Assembly: GCA_032622095.1 (NCBI GenBank)
Contig: CP136065.1
Span: forward strand, 51,891,949 to 51,955,948
Source: Siphonodentalium dalli
Taxonomy: Eukaryota > Mollusca > Scaphopoda > Gadilida > Siphonodentaliidae
Direction of reading: 5' to 3'
Length of the DNA stretch: 64,000 bases
Positions 23,505 through 35,293 of this stretch are shown here, in pieces. The notes under the pieces are model-generated. The model did no database searches, was not told the DNA's origin, and was given only the letters and a program-made list of their open reading frames with translations. The translations under genes and the position numbers were made by a program. Within the stretch, counting starts at the first letter, position 1, and each line of letters starts with the position of its first letter.

Positions 23505-23632
23505 GAAGATCAACTAGAATGCACTCAGAGAGTGCGCAAAAATGTAATAAACAATAATTTAAAAAATAATTTCACTGTATTTTACTTAATTTATTTAATT
23601 TAATTTAATGTTAGCAAAAAAAGACACTTACC
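23505..23632. repeat. AT-rich repeat, inverted partner at 35163-35293
   Basis: CTAGAATGCACTCAGAGAG, then GTGCGCAAAAATGTAATAAA, and a (TTTAA)n stretch ending TGTTAGCAAAAAAAGACA, are present in reverse complement at 35163-35293 with very few differences. Confidence 0.75.
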
Positions 23633-24417
23633 ATTTCTCATTTCATCACAGATAAAAGGCAAATTACTATATTAATCATTTAAGTAATTAAAACCAATGC
23701 CATGTTGCCGAAAGGATGAGACTTTAATATCGATTACATTTTTCAAGTTGACCAAAGGAGCAATTATAAGAAATAATTAATACTATTTGTGTAAATGTTG
23801 ATAGCAGCCAATATGCAACAATAAATATCAATAATTAATCAATAATTAATCAATAACGATCATTTTATGTAATAATAAACTCTTCAAACGGTGTTTGTGT
23901 CAACAAATGCGTTTTGTTTTGTGTTACGTCATTCGTCGTATTTGACCCGGAACTCGGCTGAAGGTTAGGCTATTCAGCCTATTGCGTCGAATTACGAAAT
24001 CGCGTTTTGAATGTCTCTCTTTTCCCGCACGATAAAAAGAGGTCTTCGCACGAACCAAAAATGATAAAACTTCCCAATTATATGTAAAAATACTCAAATG
24101 AAGGAGTCTATGTAGGTCCCGAAGGAGTCTATAGACTCTTTGATGTAGAGTTCTGATGGAGAAAATGTAGGTCGATCTATTTTTGTCATAACTCTGACGT
24201 ATTTTGACCTGGGAGAAAAAATCGAAATCGAGGCTCACTACGAGCATGCCAGTTTTAAATATAGAAACAGGGAATCCCGACAAATGGCGATTTCGGCGAC
24301 AAACAAATAATCGAAAACAACACATAAAATAAACATAGCAAAAACGCGGCACAGTGAAAATGTCAGAACGCCACGAGGTTTTACGTCGTTTTTGGTGACG
24401 TCATGGAGTGAAACGGA
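23633..24417. other. No recognised gene
   Basis: AT-rich. The minus-strand open frame of 142 codons at 23924-24352 has no recognisable domain and an atypical composition. Short TCAATAATTAA tandem words lie near 23825-23850. Confidence 0.4.
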
Positions 24418-24480
24418 GTAGGGTGACACCAACCTACGAATGTCTGATCGCCATACTGTTGCGCGAGCGCACGTAAAGAT
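24418..24480. repeat. Repeat with inverted partner at 34432-34503
   Basis: GTAGGGTGACACCAAC and TGATCGCCATACTGTTGCGC are found in reverse complement at 34432-34503. With the pair at 23505/35163, this makes two collinear inverted matches between the 23.5-24.5 kb and 34.4-35.3 kb regions. Confidence 0.7.
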
Positions 24481-24654
24481 GGACAACAACTAAAAAACTT
24501 AGTATGTCGTAGTTACTAACAAGGACATGCAAAAGAAATAAAGACACGTATAATTGAATAACAGCAAAATATTTCAAAATGCTAACCTCTTGTTCAACCA
24601 ACTCAGCTTTCTTTGATTTACCACCCCCCCCCCCCCCGGAAATACGCACATAAT

Positions 24655-25005
24655 AGACATATAATGTGAAACAAGTACATGCTGTGATTATTTATCCTGA
24701 AATAAGCAGATAATGGATTCTTGCCCGTTATTTCTTTTTATGGCGCGGGCCACTGTGAAAACAACTGTTAAAGGGCGTACACCTGAAAAGTCGTGAGTTG
24801 GCTTATTTGTGTCATTGTCCGCACATAATCTGCTTAGATTCGCCTCATTCTGAGTCGATAATGTAACTAAAATTTTATCATTTTCAGCACATTATCGACT
24901 CAAATGAGGCTATTCTAAGCAGAATATCTACCTATATCTACCTATAACATGTTATATTATAAGCTGATAATGTGCTGGTTTTCGGTAGAACAGGCTGGCG
25001 TATTG
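24655..25005. mobile_element. Repeat family C, copy C2
   Basis: The same order of words as C1: GCACATAATAGAC, AAATAAGCAGATAATGGA, GGCGCGGGCCA, TGTCATTGTCCGCACATAAT, and the foldback GAGTCGATAATGT / ACATTATCGACTCAAATGA. It ends at about GATAATGTGCTGG. A C-run lies just before its left end. Confidence 0.7.
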
Positions 25006-25395
25006 ACCAGCTACTCCAATCTAATATCAGAGTTTCTGTTTTACAACTGTGGAACTGCTTCGAACAACTATCTGCAGGATGAGGTTTCTTGTATGACATT
25101 CACTGTAAGAAGCACAATCCTTCAAAATCCTACAAAGGCCCATTATCACATAGAAGTGACTAAATATACAGCACAACTCAGAAAACTAGAAAATATCTCT
25201 TATTTCCTATTCTGTCTTCGGGCATGACAACCTAGAGTTGCTCGTAATAAGTATATACATACAATGCATCACTCTTGTCGTATCGATCGTGAAACGTTAA
25301 TTATACTATGCTTATTGTAAACTGACCGAGTGGGGTCAGTGGTCAGGTCACAAACAAACAAACAGGTAGTAACAATTCGGTTCAACTGATGCGTG
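25006..25395. other. No recognised gene
   Basis: The small open frame that begins inside C2 and ends near 25227 (92 codons) has no recognisable domain. Confidence 0.35.
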
Positions 25396-25441
25396 GACTG
25401 CCCAACAGTGACCCATTATTATGGGTTACTGTTGGACAGTC
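25396..25441. repeat. Hairpin with about 21-base arms
   Basis: GACTGCCCAACAGTGACCCA pairs with TGGGTTACTGTTGGACAGTC (two mismatches) around a short ATTATTA centre. There is no T-run and no adjacent gene. Confidence 0.75.
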
Positions 25442-28204
25442 TATGCCCCAGACGGCTGACAATGATAATAATAAGATAGTAAAATTTAAACAAAAACAAG
25501 ATCTAACTGGGAAAAGAACATTATGAAAAAGCAATAAAGACACCACCACATGTGTATGACAAAGATGGGGAAATGGCTAACATAAGCATCACACTTTCTG
25601 CCAAATCCCATTCTCTAAAATAATTGTCTTTATGTATATTATACAACTCTGTTAATTAATGTGCATGATTTAGAGAAATAAATATGTTTACACCAAAATC
25701 CTACCAAACATTCATGCAGATGTTCGCCACCATCCAACATTTACTGCACACTGGTGAACAAATAAATATTTAGGATACATTGAACACTATAGTGTCTATT
25801 TTCCCCGAAATATATATTGGTTTAGATTAAACCTAAACTGTTATTCTAAGAAAGTATATACTCAGTTGAGATAATACCAACAACGCACTTCAATCGTTAT
25901 TAATAATCAGTTCTATAGGATCAATATTTATCTGGTGATGTTTTCCGTGGAGAATATCTGGACTACCCACAGTAGCCAACCGTGTTGATCACTTTCGGGA
26001 ATGATATCGCGAAGTGATCCTTATGTGGCAACTATAGATGTGAACAGACATGACGAATGAAAACCTCCACTTGTTTGGAGTACTGAACCATTTAGCTTCC
26101 AATAATCACAATGATTAGTATCATTGACAGAGGAATTGGACGATGTTTATATATTGATGCAACTAATTGTCGATTGCATGTGCGTAGTAAATTCTGAATA
26201 AATCTGGTAAATTTTTCATCTTCGATGATATCGAATATTGTTGATTTGTCACCCAGTGTCGTATCTAGCCAGTTTGTGCTGACAAAACACTAGCATTCTC
26301 TTAACTTGACAATGTGGCTCTGCGGCTGGTATTAGCAATGAGGTTAGCAAGTGTATTTCTCGAATTTTGAGTGTTTGGCACTATCGCCATGACCAAATGA
26401 TGACATAGGGCTTCCGTCTAATCGGACTGTAGCAGGGAATCTAAGTAGAGTTTTAAAATTGAAACCATTAGAGTTGTGGGTACACTATCAACATTCAGGT
26501 CAGAGCTTTATGGCCTCAGTTGCTGAAAGCGAAATTAAACCCCAACCCATCCATCAATCAACGGATTGCTAGCTGACATAAAGAAACGTGACTGTATAAA
26601 TACAAATAACACTACAGCTAAACACTATGCCAAGTTGTGTTGTCCAAAAACTGAAACGACTGCCAAGGAACATACACATAAATGTCTATGTTTTCAGAAA
26701 AGGGTTATTCATCTCGAATCACCGAACTCCCGAATATTATTTACAGAACCCAAGTCAACTGAGATGAGTGCCAATTAAAATCGAGATCCTGAATGGAGGT
26801 GGTACTGAAGATGAGCAAGAATGCTCATGGGTATAGTTTCCCTGATATATACCCTGCATATGCATGCGTCATCACATGCTCCACAACATCATAAGTAACT
26901 TGGGAAGTTAGTCCCTAACTTTTTGTGGAATAATCATATTTTAAACAGATGGGCCAGCTGGATTGGCATATCCTTTAAAATATATACTGTTGTGTTATTC
27001 TTGAGCAATTTGGTTGTTGGGTTTATCCTGGTCAGGGTCTTAATTGTTTCAGTTAGTAGTATGTATACAACATGCGAAATACAATTAACTTGCTTAAAGG
27101 CGTTTGTTGACCAATCCCCCAACTGAAACTTAGACATCAATGTATGCGTAGCAATAGAACTGGATGCACAATTTGTTGGCACACATGTTGTGGAATAATG
27201 CGAATGCTGCATTCTCTTCAAAACCACTCTTATAAAAGGATATCCAACGCTCCTTACATTTAGCAGATACAGCTTCGTGAAAAATATCCTAACTTCGCCA
27301 AAACACGATGGGGTTTAAGTCGCTTAATAGACCTTCCGTAAATAGACAGTTTTGTTCAAATTCAAGTTTCATGATACAATTGTCAGAGTGCTAATTTTTG
27401 GACAATTATTTCATTGATTATTTACATTGATTTGACTCTATCAGATGTGTGGTTCGTTTCTATAGTATTCGCATTAGGTTCGTTTCTTTGTTAGATTAGG
27501 CTTTCTCGAAATTACAACATTTCTTTGTATTAATCAGCTGGCTATTCTTATGCAACTTGTTCATTCTTGCCCAAGCATGTGCTCCTTAATTACCATTCAT
27601 CGCACGTATTCTTAGATTTACTTTTAATAATAACTTATTTGTCGAACTGTTAATGCCATTGTGGTGATCGGATAATTTATATGCAAATCTGTTAATCTAA
27701 ATCTCGAGTCGTTAATTCACACCTGTTCATGCTTTGTATATAAGAATTTGAATAACTGTGATATGGCACTTTATGTTTTGGAAATCCAATATTCAGTCAC
27801 GTTTCACTTATTACAACTGGAGTTCCAATTATTTTGATAAACTGTTTCCAACTATACCGGAATGTCCGTATATTATATGTCCAACTATAATCTTGATTCA
27901 ACCCGAAATCAGATCTATCAAACAATGATGGGTTGGTGATTTTATTACATTTGTCAGAATTGATATTCTGCTAGCTGGTGTGTACTATGATGCCACAACA
28001 AACTCTTCTCGGTTGCGAATGCGTCATCATATTTCTGGGGTTTGCCTTTGATTTGCAATTTGACATCTTTCTGAATAAGTGCGACAACCATACCTTCAGC
28101 ATGCGATAACTCAATGTTTCGCAAAACACAAGGATATAGTTACGTTTACGGTACTACGTCATGAAATTATGCGCAGGACCTCATCGAAGTGTGCGCACAT
28201 CCTA
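25442..28204. other. 2.8-kb stretch with no recognised gene
   Basis: I checked both strands for readable protein blocks and found only short frames (for example 26566-26778 plus and 26934-27227 minus) without domains. No TIR pair or tandem array was noted. This is the longest region here without visible repeat structure and could be ordinary intron or intergenic DNA. Confidence 0.4.
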
Positions 28205-28213
28205 ACTGTACCC

Positions 28214-29222
28214 TAGATAATACCATGAATCTCTACTCTGGCTAACGCCCGTAGAGATCATATTCCACCAGTACAAAACTTTGGACATTTTTGAAATTTT
28301 TACAGGGAACCTTATAAAGTCGAAGATATTACGCGTGAGATATATTTCTTAGTTGCTATCTCTTCCTTTAAAATGTACTTCTGTAGGTGAATGTCCCAAT
28401 TCAAAATTTCATGATTTTCTCAAACTTTTGTGAGCCGATATCGCAATAAACATTCAATTAATTAGCCAGTAGATATTCCGTAATTGTAAGCGACACAAAC
28501 CAAAATAGCTCACAAATTGACTCAAATCGCGAAAATTTTAGATGGGGACCTTCACCTACAGTGAAGTACGTTATTAAAGGCACGTGCGGCCTTAATTGTC
28601 GAAAATATTCATATTTGTTCCAAACACCGTAAACAGAAAACATTAAAACGCATACAGTTCCGTTCATATATACCATGACCATCGCGTAAACATCATGTTA
28701 TCATAATGACCTACTATATTTTACCTAAGCAAGAGCCTGATTGTGTTACAGAAGACAGCACAACACTAATGGCTAATCACACACAAATGGCATAAACGCT
28801 CTTTAGTAGTTCCATATCAGGTATTCACCAACAAAGAACGCTCTTTATGTTTACCATCATAATATAAACAAACACCAGAAAAGTAACTTGTTATGCTTTT
28901 GTTTACAATGGTAAAACAAATGACCATAACATACTGTTTATGCGATATTTCTTATTTGTATACGGACAAAGTCTATCTACATTTTGATGTTCTTACTGTT
29001 TGTGGCGGTTTTTGACGGGTGGAGATATTTTCACAGGATACCCACCGCCAAGGCCAACCGTGTCTTTAAGGAACAGATAATAAATAAGAAATATATTCCC
29101 CGCGTTATTTTTCAAATTTATAAGGTTCCCTGTCAAAACTTCACAAAGTTCCAAGGTTTTGCACTGCTTGAATATTATTTCTACGGGCGTTAGCCAGAGT
29201 AGAGGTTCGTTGGCATGATCTA
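28214..29222. mobile_element. Long-TIR element D, copy D1 (carries A2)
   Basis: The termini TAGATAATACCATG and CATGATCTA are flanked by an exact 9-bp duplication, ACTGTACCC (28205-28213 and 29223-29231). The left arm runs to about 28560 (CACCTACAGTGAAGTAC). The right arm resumes after A2 with AGGAACAGATAATAAATAAG and carries TATTCCCCGCG, GGTTCCCTGTCAAAACTTC and ACGGGCGTTAGCCAGAGTAG in inverted order. Long TIRs and a 9-bp duplication are the pattern of Mutator-like elements. No transposase. Confidence 0.85.
28578..29065 (+). mobile_element. Family A MITE, copy A2, nested in D1
   Basis: A 488-bp element between TTAA at 28574-28577 and 29066-29069. The ends are AGGCACGTGCGGCC and GGCCAACCGTGTCT. 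The doubled AACGCTCTTTA motif lies at about 28793 and 28838. Close to A1. It sits in the TTAA of the D right arm. Confidence 0.9.
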
Positions 29223-29231
29223 ACTGTACCC

Positions 29232-29657
29232 GTGATGTCATAACCGTCCAAAATGGGCATGATATCAATTTCTTCGGTTAGTATCAAAAACATGATTCAA
29301 TGACAGTCAGTTAGTCAATGGTCAATTAGCCACTATGTCTTATCAAGCTTCGTATACATGATCCTCCATTGGCCAATTGAATGGAAGATTATTGAACGAG
29401 TTGTGCCTGATCTTGTGGATCACTCAAGGCGATTATCTCAATACGATCGATCATCCATGCATTGCCGCCGGAATCAATAATCCTAATCGTCCTCGTTATC
29501 ATTTGCGAAACGACTTTTTTTTGCCCCACATTCTACCAGAATTTAACGGATACGAATAGCTAAACGTAGACATGGCTCTATTCGTGAGTTGCGAAACCTC
29601 CATAATAATAATACCGGCGACCATGCGTGTCGCTGCCACAGTATTATGGGAGACTGC
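29232..29657. other. No recognised gene
   Basis: The short open frames have no domain. The sequence up to 29657 borders the G2 palindrome. Confidence 0.35.
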
Positions 29658-30072
29658 ATATGTGACCCGCCATAACAAATCCAGTCGGAAGTCGGGATTT
29701 TTTTTTATCCTGTGCCAATGCATTCTCTTATATATGCGAGTCGACCATAGGTCGCCTCGCATATATAAGAGAATGCATTGGCTTAACAATTTTTTTAAAT
29801 AAATGTTTCTTACAATTTTTAGGACATAAAATAAAAAACATCCATTACCCTGCAGGAGGCCCACACATATATAGAAGCACAAGCTCATGTTTGTCTGGGG
29901 CTCTGTATGGGAGAAATTATAAAATTGTTAAAGAATACAAGAACAAATTATTAAAATTGTAAAAAATTGTTAGGCCAATATGGTCGACTCGCATATATAA
30001 GAGAATGCATTGGCACAGGGTAAAAAAATCCCGACTTCCGACTGGATTTGATATGGCGGGTCACATATAGAA
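29658..30072. repeat. Family G palindrome with two hairpins (G2)
   Basis: The outer arms are inverted: CATATGTGACCCGCCAT at 29658 with ATGGCGGGTCACATAT ending near 30068, and AAATCCAGTCGGAAGTCGGG with its complement near 30030-30050. Inside the left arm is the complete 69-bp hairpin (29714-29782), an inverted copy of 310-378; the right arm keeps one half of it (about 29984-30017). CTCCCGTCATGAAAG follows at 30118, as at the start of the window. Confidence 0.8.
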
Positions 30073-30662
30073 GATAACGCACAGGCACGTGAAATGTAAT
30101 GCTTCACCAGCGCAGCTCCCGTCATGAAAGAATTAACGCTTACAATTGGATAGAATTGTTCAAATGCACATTTAGCCAGAATAATTATGACGACGCAAAA
30201 GGAAGCATTGCGGTCGTTTGAAATTTTATGTTCCCCTTATCAGAACTCGCAGGTGGCGGAGAACGACAATATTGGACACCTTATCGAGAACTTTGGCAGA
30301 TAAAATTAATGGTATTCCGAGAGCGCAAACCTTCAGACCACAGACTGTGGCGCGCAATCACCATCATAAAACCAAGCAGAGTGAAAGTTATCACGTCAGC
30401 ACGATCATATTAAATGTCTGGAATGGGGTGCGTTGAACTTAATTAAAGTCACGTGGAACACTGCCATCCACTCCGTTGTGGTGGTGAAATGGAGAATAAT
30501 CTTGCCAAAAGTATTTATCTTCGTAAATTTTAAATCACAAATGGCGGCACGAAACGCCTTTCTTACATATGAATTAAATATAGCGACTCTCGCTGGCGGG
30601 GGAAATACGAGTATTTATCAGTGATAAATTCGTCTCGAATTGAGTCCAACAATATTACAATT
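30073..30662. other. No recognised gene
   Basis: Short overlapping plus-strand frames (30218-30436, 30228-30413, 30433-30624) show no domain. Considered non-coding. Confidence 0.35.
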
Positions 30663-31439
30663 GTATGGGAGGCCAAATTCACTTTTAATATTATTTTCCC
30701 TTATAAGCGCAATTATTTGTGCTTAAGCACAATTGTTTGTGCTTAAGCTAAATTATTTGCGCTTGAGCGCTAATAATTGTGCTTAAGCGCAAATAATATA
30801 ATTACACTTAAGGGTGATTCTCCCTTAAATGAACAAATTCGTCCAGAAAATTCTGAAAAAATGAAATAAGTCACATGCCGATGAATTTTATGTGAGTATG
30901 TAGCACAGATATTGGTGACCACGAAAATGACATTTGGCAAAATTATAGGGCAAGTTCAACGTCAGTCAAGGTCGTTCATTACAGCATGTGCTAATGGCGT
31001 TTTTGGGTTGAATCAGGGCGACGTCATTGTCAAATATGCTCTTTCTCCAAAACGTGTGTTTAATTCGAATATCATGATTAATGGAAACCAACCAAACTTT
31101 TGCCACTTGTTTGTCATTTGCCCTTTAATAGTTGAATTATCAACACGTACATCACGGAGTAGCCGATGATGTATCTGTCCAAACGACGTATCGCCCAGCT
31201 CCGCACGTTGAGACGTCTATGAGATACGGCCATTTGAATATAGGTGGTGGAAATTTGTGTGTTTTGTGGGCGTGAATTGAGCTCAATCAGATAGAATTGT
31301 CAGTGAGATATTCCGATGGCCCAAAATGTGTCATTGACGCCTTTGCTATACCACACGAGCCGGAAATCGTCCCACAGGCAGAAAGATTGTTGAAAAGTAC
31401 CGAAACAGTTCATTTTGAAATTGTCATCTGCTTCTCTCT

Positions 31440-31475
31440 GAGCACACCCCACCCCCCCCCCCCCCCCCACCCACT
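31440..31475. repeat. C-rich run and (CACT)n
   Basis: A CCCC-rich stretch is followed by CACTCACTCACTCACAC. It keeps a plus-strand frame open by chance. Confidence 0.8.
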
Positions 31476-31607
31476 CACTCACTCACACACCTCCCCCGAT
31501 CCAATAGGAACTATATGTGTATGTACATCGTGTTGACCCTTTTACAACAGAACCACCCAAATATTCTAATCGTGAAATGTGTCTGTGGCTGGCTGTAACG
31601 TTACTCT

Positions 31608-31992
31608 GCGTCGCGGTGTGGACATGTCGCGGTGTGGTCAATTTTTATATTTTCTTCATTTTTTTTTTCATTTTCTGTTTATGTCAGGCGTCCATTCGTT
31701 TTTATGCACGATTCTTCACCCCATGTGTACTATTGACCAATTTTGGTAGTCTCCCGACATATTTTATAGTTCCTTTGATAGCGTCGCGGTGTGGACATTT
31801 ATTAAGGTGCGCTGGAGGGTACACTTATTTTCGTCTCATTTTTCATGTGTTTCGATTCTTTATATTGTCCAAAATCTTCAAAACAAAATGTCAAAAGGCA
31901 AAACTTTCTTATGCATATGGTAGGTTGTTGCCCTTAGTTAAAATAGAACCGGGATGGCCTATATTGTAAATAATGTCGCGGTGTGGACATTT
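31608..31992. repeat. Dispersed 16-mer GTCGCGGTGTGGACAT, four copies
   Basis: Exact or near-exact copies are at about 31610, 31626 (ending GGTCA), 31784 and 31975. The motif is GC-rich against AT-rich surroundings, all on the plus strand, with uneven spacing. No function assigned. It lies within a 150-codon open frame (31517-31969) of hydrophobic, low-complexity composition that I do not accept as a gene. Confidence 0.65.
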
Positions 31993-32361
31993 CTCGAGAC
32001 AGGCGGTTTTCGATGTTTCAGAGTCAATATTTACATCAAACCACGAAAAACGTGCATCATAAATGATATTCATAGATAAACAGTCCAAGAAATAACACAA
32101 CACTGCACGTTCTCTGTCATAGAGGTAGGAATAAAATGAAGTTAGGCGATGAGACAGTGCGATTTTCGTGTTTTCTCGTTGTTTTGATCATGTAACTAAA
32201 GGCATGTGTTGATATATTACAATACTGTTATATCATAACGTTGTGCCACATGCTCCTCAGTAAAATGGAACGCCACAATAGGTCTTGTTTGTAGCATAAT
32301 AATATTTTTATGGAACAATTGTACACGAGACATTAATTTGCTCGTTTAAGTGAGAACCACC

Positions 32362-33871
32362 CTAACCCTTGGAACAAACGTCGCACTAATTCAAATATTT
32401 GAATTAGATTCGTCGGTAGTGCGACGTTTGTTGCAAATAAATGCGAGTAGACGCACTACCGACGAAGAATGCGTGTGGTCAACACGAATTTAATTGCTGA
32501 TGCGTCTGAGATCCGTGTTTGAAACAAACGTCGCATCACCGTCGACTCGAATTTAATTCGGAGACATGCAAACGAGCTGCATAATGATATGCTAATGAGG
32601 GAATTCCAATTGAACTGGAAAACACCAACGAGCATGACGTAATTTGGTGGTATTTGAATTCGAGTCGACGAAAGTGCGACGTTTGTTTCAAATTAAATGC
32701 GAGTAGACGCACTAAATAAATATTTATTCCGTTTGGATATACACGCTATATATATACTGTGCATGGACGTGTGCAAATTTAACATAAACGATGGGTTGAA
32801 ATTGTTCTTGTAATTTGATTTTCCAGCAATGAATTATTGGGGAATTTGTTGTTTTTAGACCAACATTTGCATATTTTCCTACTTTTGGTCCAACATTTTG
32901 ACTGAAATGGCCTGTGTCCTGGTCCCTCATTACCCCCGTGGCCAGCCAAAAAAACTGCTAATTATTTTCCTGTGCTTCTGTTCAAAATAATGAACTTAAA
33001 TGGTCATCAGTTGGAAATTTTCCAACCTTCGTGGGGGTGTCAGGTTGGAAATTGTCAGCACTTGGAAAGCTTGAGGCCAGTCTAATGCTCAATAGTTTTT
33101 TTGCGGTTTTCATGTTCAAAGTTTTCTCCCGCTGTGCCAAACTATGATCGGATTTTCAGGTTCAGATCTCTGATTTTTCTTCTACTGGCAGAACCATGGT
33201 CCGCCCAGTGCATGATCACAAGTCTACTGATCCATTCAGAATAGGCTATTATCCAGGCATGTGAAGGAACAGCCAAGGGGGTGCAAATTGAATTACGCAA
33301 ATTTATTAGCCCCCCCCCCCCCGGCCAACCGAGACCCTATAGCCGTACGTCCCTGTCCGCCATGGTTATTTTACCACGTAGTTTTAGATAGGCATACTGA
33401 CGAAATATATAGGGATATAGCGCGTTGACCTCAACTTGCTATTAAATTGTTAAAACGGTACAACGTTTTCGTATAAAAATAAACTGGACCTGATTTCTTT
33501 CAGACAAGTTCAAAGCAAAATACCACCTAAAGAATCATGTCCGACCTAAAATATGTATCAAATACCTACGAAATAGCGATATAAACAAATAATTTCCACT
33601 CCTCAGAATAGTAACATTAATTTCGTCGCTTGGAAGTCAAAAGCCACATTTTCTCACTAAATTTTACGTTTTAGAATTGATATAAAACTTCCTATTTTAG
33701 CCGCTTTGACGAAAACCATTATGAACGCTTTATGCCATTTTAAGAAATCATTTAGATTCGTCTTGAATTAAATGCGACGTTTGTTTCAACCGACGAATTA
33801 TGAATTAAACTCGAGTCTAATTCTAATTGAATTAGATTCGTCGGTAGTGCGACGTTTGTTCCAAGGGTTAG
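32362..33871. mobile_element. Nested 1.5-kb element with GCGACGTTTGTT repeats
   Basis: The ends CTAACCCTTGGAACAAACGT and ACGTTTGTTCCAAGGGTTAG are exact complements and extend through CGCACTA. The word GCGACGTTTGTT (or its complement) occurs six times: near 32373, 32422, 32524, 32677, 33774 and 33849, concentrated at both ends. Companion words ATTAGATTCGTCGG and ACTCGAATTTAATTCG also recur in both orientations. No frame of interest inside. It lies in the 30663-34214 element. Confidence 0.75.
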
Positions 33872-34214
33872 CCGCAAATAACTTGAAGGAATTTAAAAAC
33901 CATTACATAACACACCCTGTTGATACTGGCAGATTTCACCACACATTAGAAGTTCAAACATGGGTATGATTATTTTATTTTTGAGGTATGATCTATATTG
34001 GTGGGGAATGAAATGTACATATTTGAGATTAAGCACAAATATTTGAGCTTAAGCACAACTATTTTCACTTAAGCACAAATAGTTGCGCTTAAGCTTAAAT
34101 ATGTGTGCTGAAGCGTAATGTTTTTTACGATTAATAAGTAAATAATTGTGCTTAAGCGCAAATAATTGCGCTTAAAAGTAAATAATTATTAAAAGTGAAT
34201 TTGGCCTCCCATAC

Positions 34215-34849
34215 ACATGTGCGTAGTTCAGACATGAAATAGTAAGCTCAGATTAACTGGATTATTCAGCAATATTAGTTGGATGAGACCCCCAGTTATG
34301 TAACTGTCAAACATGCCCAGATACACGAATCCCGTTTTAACCATTTGTGCGTGGATCACAAATCAGCGCTTAACGATAATTGAATTAACCAACTTTGGCA
34401 GTTACTCAGGATATCCCAAAAGGGTAATTAATTATTACGTACGCTCGCGCAACAGTATGGCGATCAGTCAGATTCATAGGTACGTACGTTGGTGTCACCC
34501 TACCGATTCACTTATGAACTACTACCAGCTCACGGAAGAATATCTTATACTTTATATAGTAACAAACTGCCAATTGCTTAATCAAGTTATAGATTTCACC
34601 AACTGAACATTTAAAAATTCTATTTGAGTGCGTTTTGGAGCGCATCCTTTGATCTTTTAGAAAGTGGTTGCACGAAAATACGATGTGTATGTTGACGTTT
34701 CTAAGGACGCTGTCACTAACAACGGAAACCAGCATGGTCCGTTCTAATGATGCTCCATAACGTTGTTACGACCCAGTGACGTCACTCTCGAACTGCTGGA
34801 GGTTAACTGCTCCAAGTTCTTGTAACCTTTCTTCCTTGTATATTTTAAG
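34215..34849. other. No recognised gene
   Basis: Apart from the inverted repeat at 34432-34503 there is nothing to annotate. Confidence 0.35.
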
Positions 34850-35009
34850 TTTATCTGTCTAGTAGAGGATGCTTTATCTGTCTAGTAGACGGATAGAGGC
34901 GTGGTTTATCTGATGGGCTTTATCTATATAGTAGACAGGGGTAGGAGGTGGATAAATAGGGGTATTCCTTATTCCTTACATCATATAAATAGGGGTATTC
35001 CTTATTCCT
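34850..35009. repeat. Short tandem words
   Basis: TTTATCTGTCTAGTAGA-like words occur three times (34852-34940), and TAAATAGGGGTATTCCTTAT occurs twice (about 34954 and 34986). Confidence 0.75.
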
Positions 35010-35162
35010 TCCCCTTCTCTGTTTTGTTTGTTCCCACAGTGTTCCCATGGTATATGCATTTTTTACTGCCATGATAATAATCCAGTTATACTTCCCTTAC
35101 ATATATCAATGTGATTATAATTTATTATATACTCATCACATAAAATTATTGAAGATTGTAAT

Positions 35163-35293
35163 TGTCTTTTTTTGCTAACATTAAATTAAATTAAATTAAA
35201 TTAATTAAGTAAAATACAGTGAAATTATTTTTTAAATTATTTTTTATTACATTTTTGCGCACGTTGGCATCTCTCTGAGTGCATTCTAGTTTA
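35163..35293. repeat. Inverted partner of 23505-23632
   Basis: Reverse complement of the repeat at 23505, including TGTCTTTTTTTGCTAACA, the (TTAAA)n stretch and CTCTCTGAGTGCATTCTAG. It has a slightly longer TTAAA run and eight extra bases near 35263. Confidence 0.75.

Larger units (their letters stand above)
30663..34214. mobile_element. 3.5-kb element with GCTTAAGC arrays at both ends
   Basis: The ends GTATGGGAGGCCAAATTCAC and GTGAATTTGGCCTCCCATAC are exact complements and extend through ACTTTTAAT. Next to each end lies an array of roughly 20-bp units centred on the palindrome GCTTAAGC followed by RCAAATAATT-type spacers (about 30708-30810 and 34030-34180). The interior has no transposase-like frame and contains the nested element 32362-33871. 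The target duplication is not clear. Subterminal arrays of a short palindrome are what one expects for multiple transposase-binding sites; that is inference. Confidence 0.7.

Noticed and set aside
23924-24352. 142-codon open frame (-)
   Set aside because: Arg/Phe-rich, no recognisable domain, no splice or promoter context; chance frame.
31517-31969. 150-codon open frame (+)
   Set aside because: Phe/Ile-rich low complexity, includes the dispersed 16-mer repeats, no domain; lies inside a transposon-like element.
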